From JAHRAW01 sp965262585 (GTDB lineage Bacteria; Pseudomonadota; Gammaproteobacteria; Arenicellales; Poriferihabitantaceae), in assembly GCA_965262585.1 (NCBI GenBank), contig OZ253546.1:1426001-1490000 (forward strand): a DNA stretch of 64,000 bases, read 5' to 3'. The notes below the pieces were generated by a model. The model made no database searches, was not told where the DNA came from, and worked only from the letters and a program-made list of their open reading frames with translations. Both the position numbers and the translations under genes were made by a program. Of this stretch, positions 63,775 to 64,000 are shown in pieces (the first letter of the stretch is position 1; the number at the start of each line of letters is the position of its first letter).

Positions 63775-64000
63775 ATGCTCCAAATTTGGAACGATTGTAT
63801 TGACCAACTGAGGGATCATATCCCGGCGGCGGATATTAACACCTGGCTGACACCATTGCATCCGGTGCAACGGGATAACACGCTGAAACTGTTGGCCCCC
63901 AACCGCTACGTCCGCGATTATGTCAGGAAAAACTTCCTGATTCCCATTGAAAACGCCTTTCAGGGGATGAACAGCGGCACCGGGTTGGTGCAGGTGGAAA
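63775..64000 (+). CDS. dnaA: Chromosomal replication initiator DnaA, N-terminal part
   Basis: The 75 residues inside the window are DnaA domain I: LQIWNDCIDQLRDHIPAADINTWL, then PLHPVQRDNTLKLLAPNRYV and RDYVRKNFL (in parts), aligning with the Escherichia coli N terminus. The ATG at 63775 is used; a TTG two codons earlier is an alternative. The ATPase and DNA-binding domains lie beyond the window. Confidence 0.93.
   Translation, partial: MLQIWNDCIDQLRDHIPAADINTWLTPLHPVQRDNTLKLLAPNRYVRDYVRKNFLIPIENAFQGMNSGTGLVQVE

Overview
This window looks like chromosomal DNA from a gammaproteobacterium, probably a marine or host-associated heterotroph. The class is inferred from gene order: divergent lptG-lptF / pepA-holC-valS, one atpIBEFHAGDC operon behind rsmG-parA-parB, a tRNA-Cys/tRNA-Leu(UAA) pair, and dnaA at the right edge. 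The habitat is a guess from the methylated-amine genes. No species is claimed.

Layout. 1-6350: msbA (partial), a membrane-anchored dCTP-deaminase-like protein, two tandem paralogous small ORFs, three glycosyltransferases and a glycosyltransferase stub. 6553-15520: a corrinoid-dependent methyl-transfer system. It has an MttB-family methyltransferase on the plus strand and, facing it, a tightly overlapped minus-strand operon: corrinoid protein, DUF1638, 'virulence factor', MetV, MetF, methyl-THF methyltransferase, Gfa-like protein and a 2Fe-2S reductive activator. A NYN-domain gene lies between. 15691-21305: a phosphoribosyltransferase, two tRNAs, rsmG, parA, parB, a stand-alone HsdR-N-type nuclease, a LysE/ArgO exporter and atpI. 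21399-32152: the F1Fo ATP synthase operon, repeatedly interrupted by passenger DNA. 32164-44348: a ClpP-fold protease-like pair, mscS, a beta-hydroxyacid dehydrogenase, a pentapeptide-like membrane protein, lptG, lptF, pepA, holC, valS and one orphan. 44371-55316: nucleotide-sugar genes coupled to a type-2 ileS, a rhomboid protease, gltA, an MFS exporter and pckA. 55474-63379: a LysW-like carrier protein, a TPP riboswitch with thiBPQ, an orphan pair, a hydrolase and a dimethylglycine-dehydrogenase-like oxidoreductase. 63540-64000: an AT-rich region with a perfect DnaA box, then the start of dnaA.

How the genes work together. The corrinoid operon plus the DMGDH-like enzyme would suffice to move N-methyl groups (glycine betaine or a similar quaternary amine) onto tetrahydrofolate; the substrate is inferred. 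MsbA, LptF and LptG belong to the lipopolysaccharide export route, and the glycosyltransferases and UDP-sugar enzymes probably decorate the surface.

The most unusual structure is at the atpA-atpG junction. Copies of the atpG 5' end and of the atpA 3' end punctuate a row of unrelated passenger genes, as if the junction itself had been duplicated each time cargo entered. Orphan genes, several visibly AT-richer than their neighbours, also sit directly downstream of other housekeeping genes in the same orientation. The second strong observation is the IleRS signature motif, which reads GIHH instead of HxGH.
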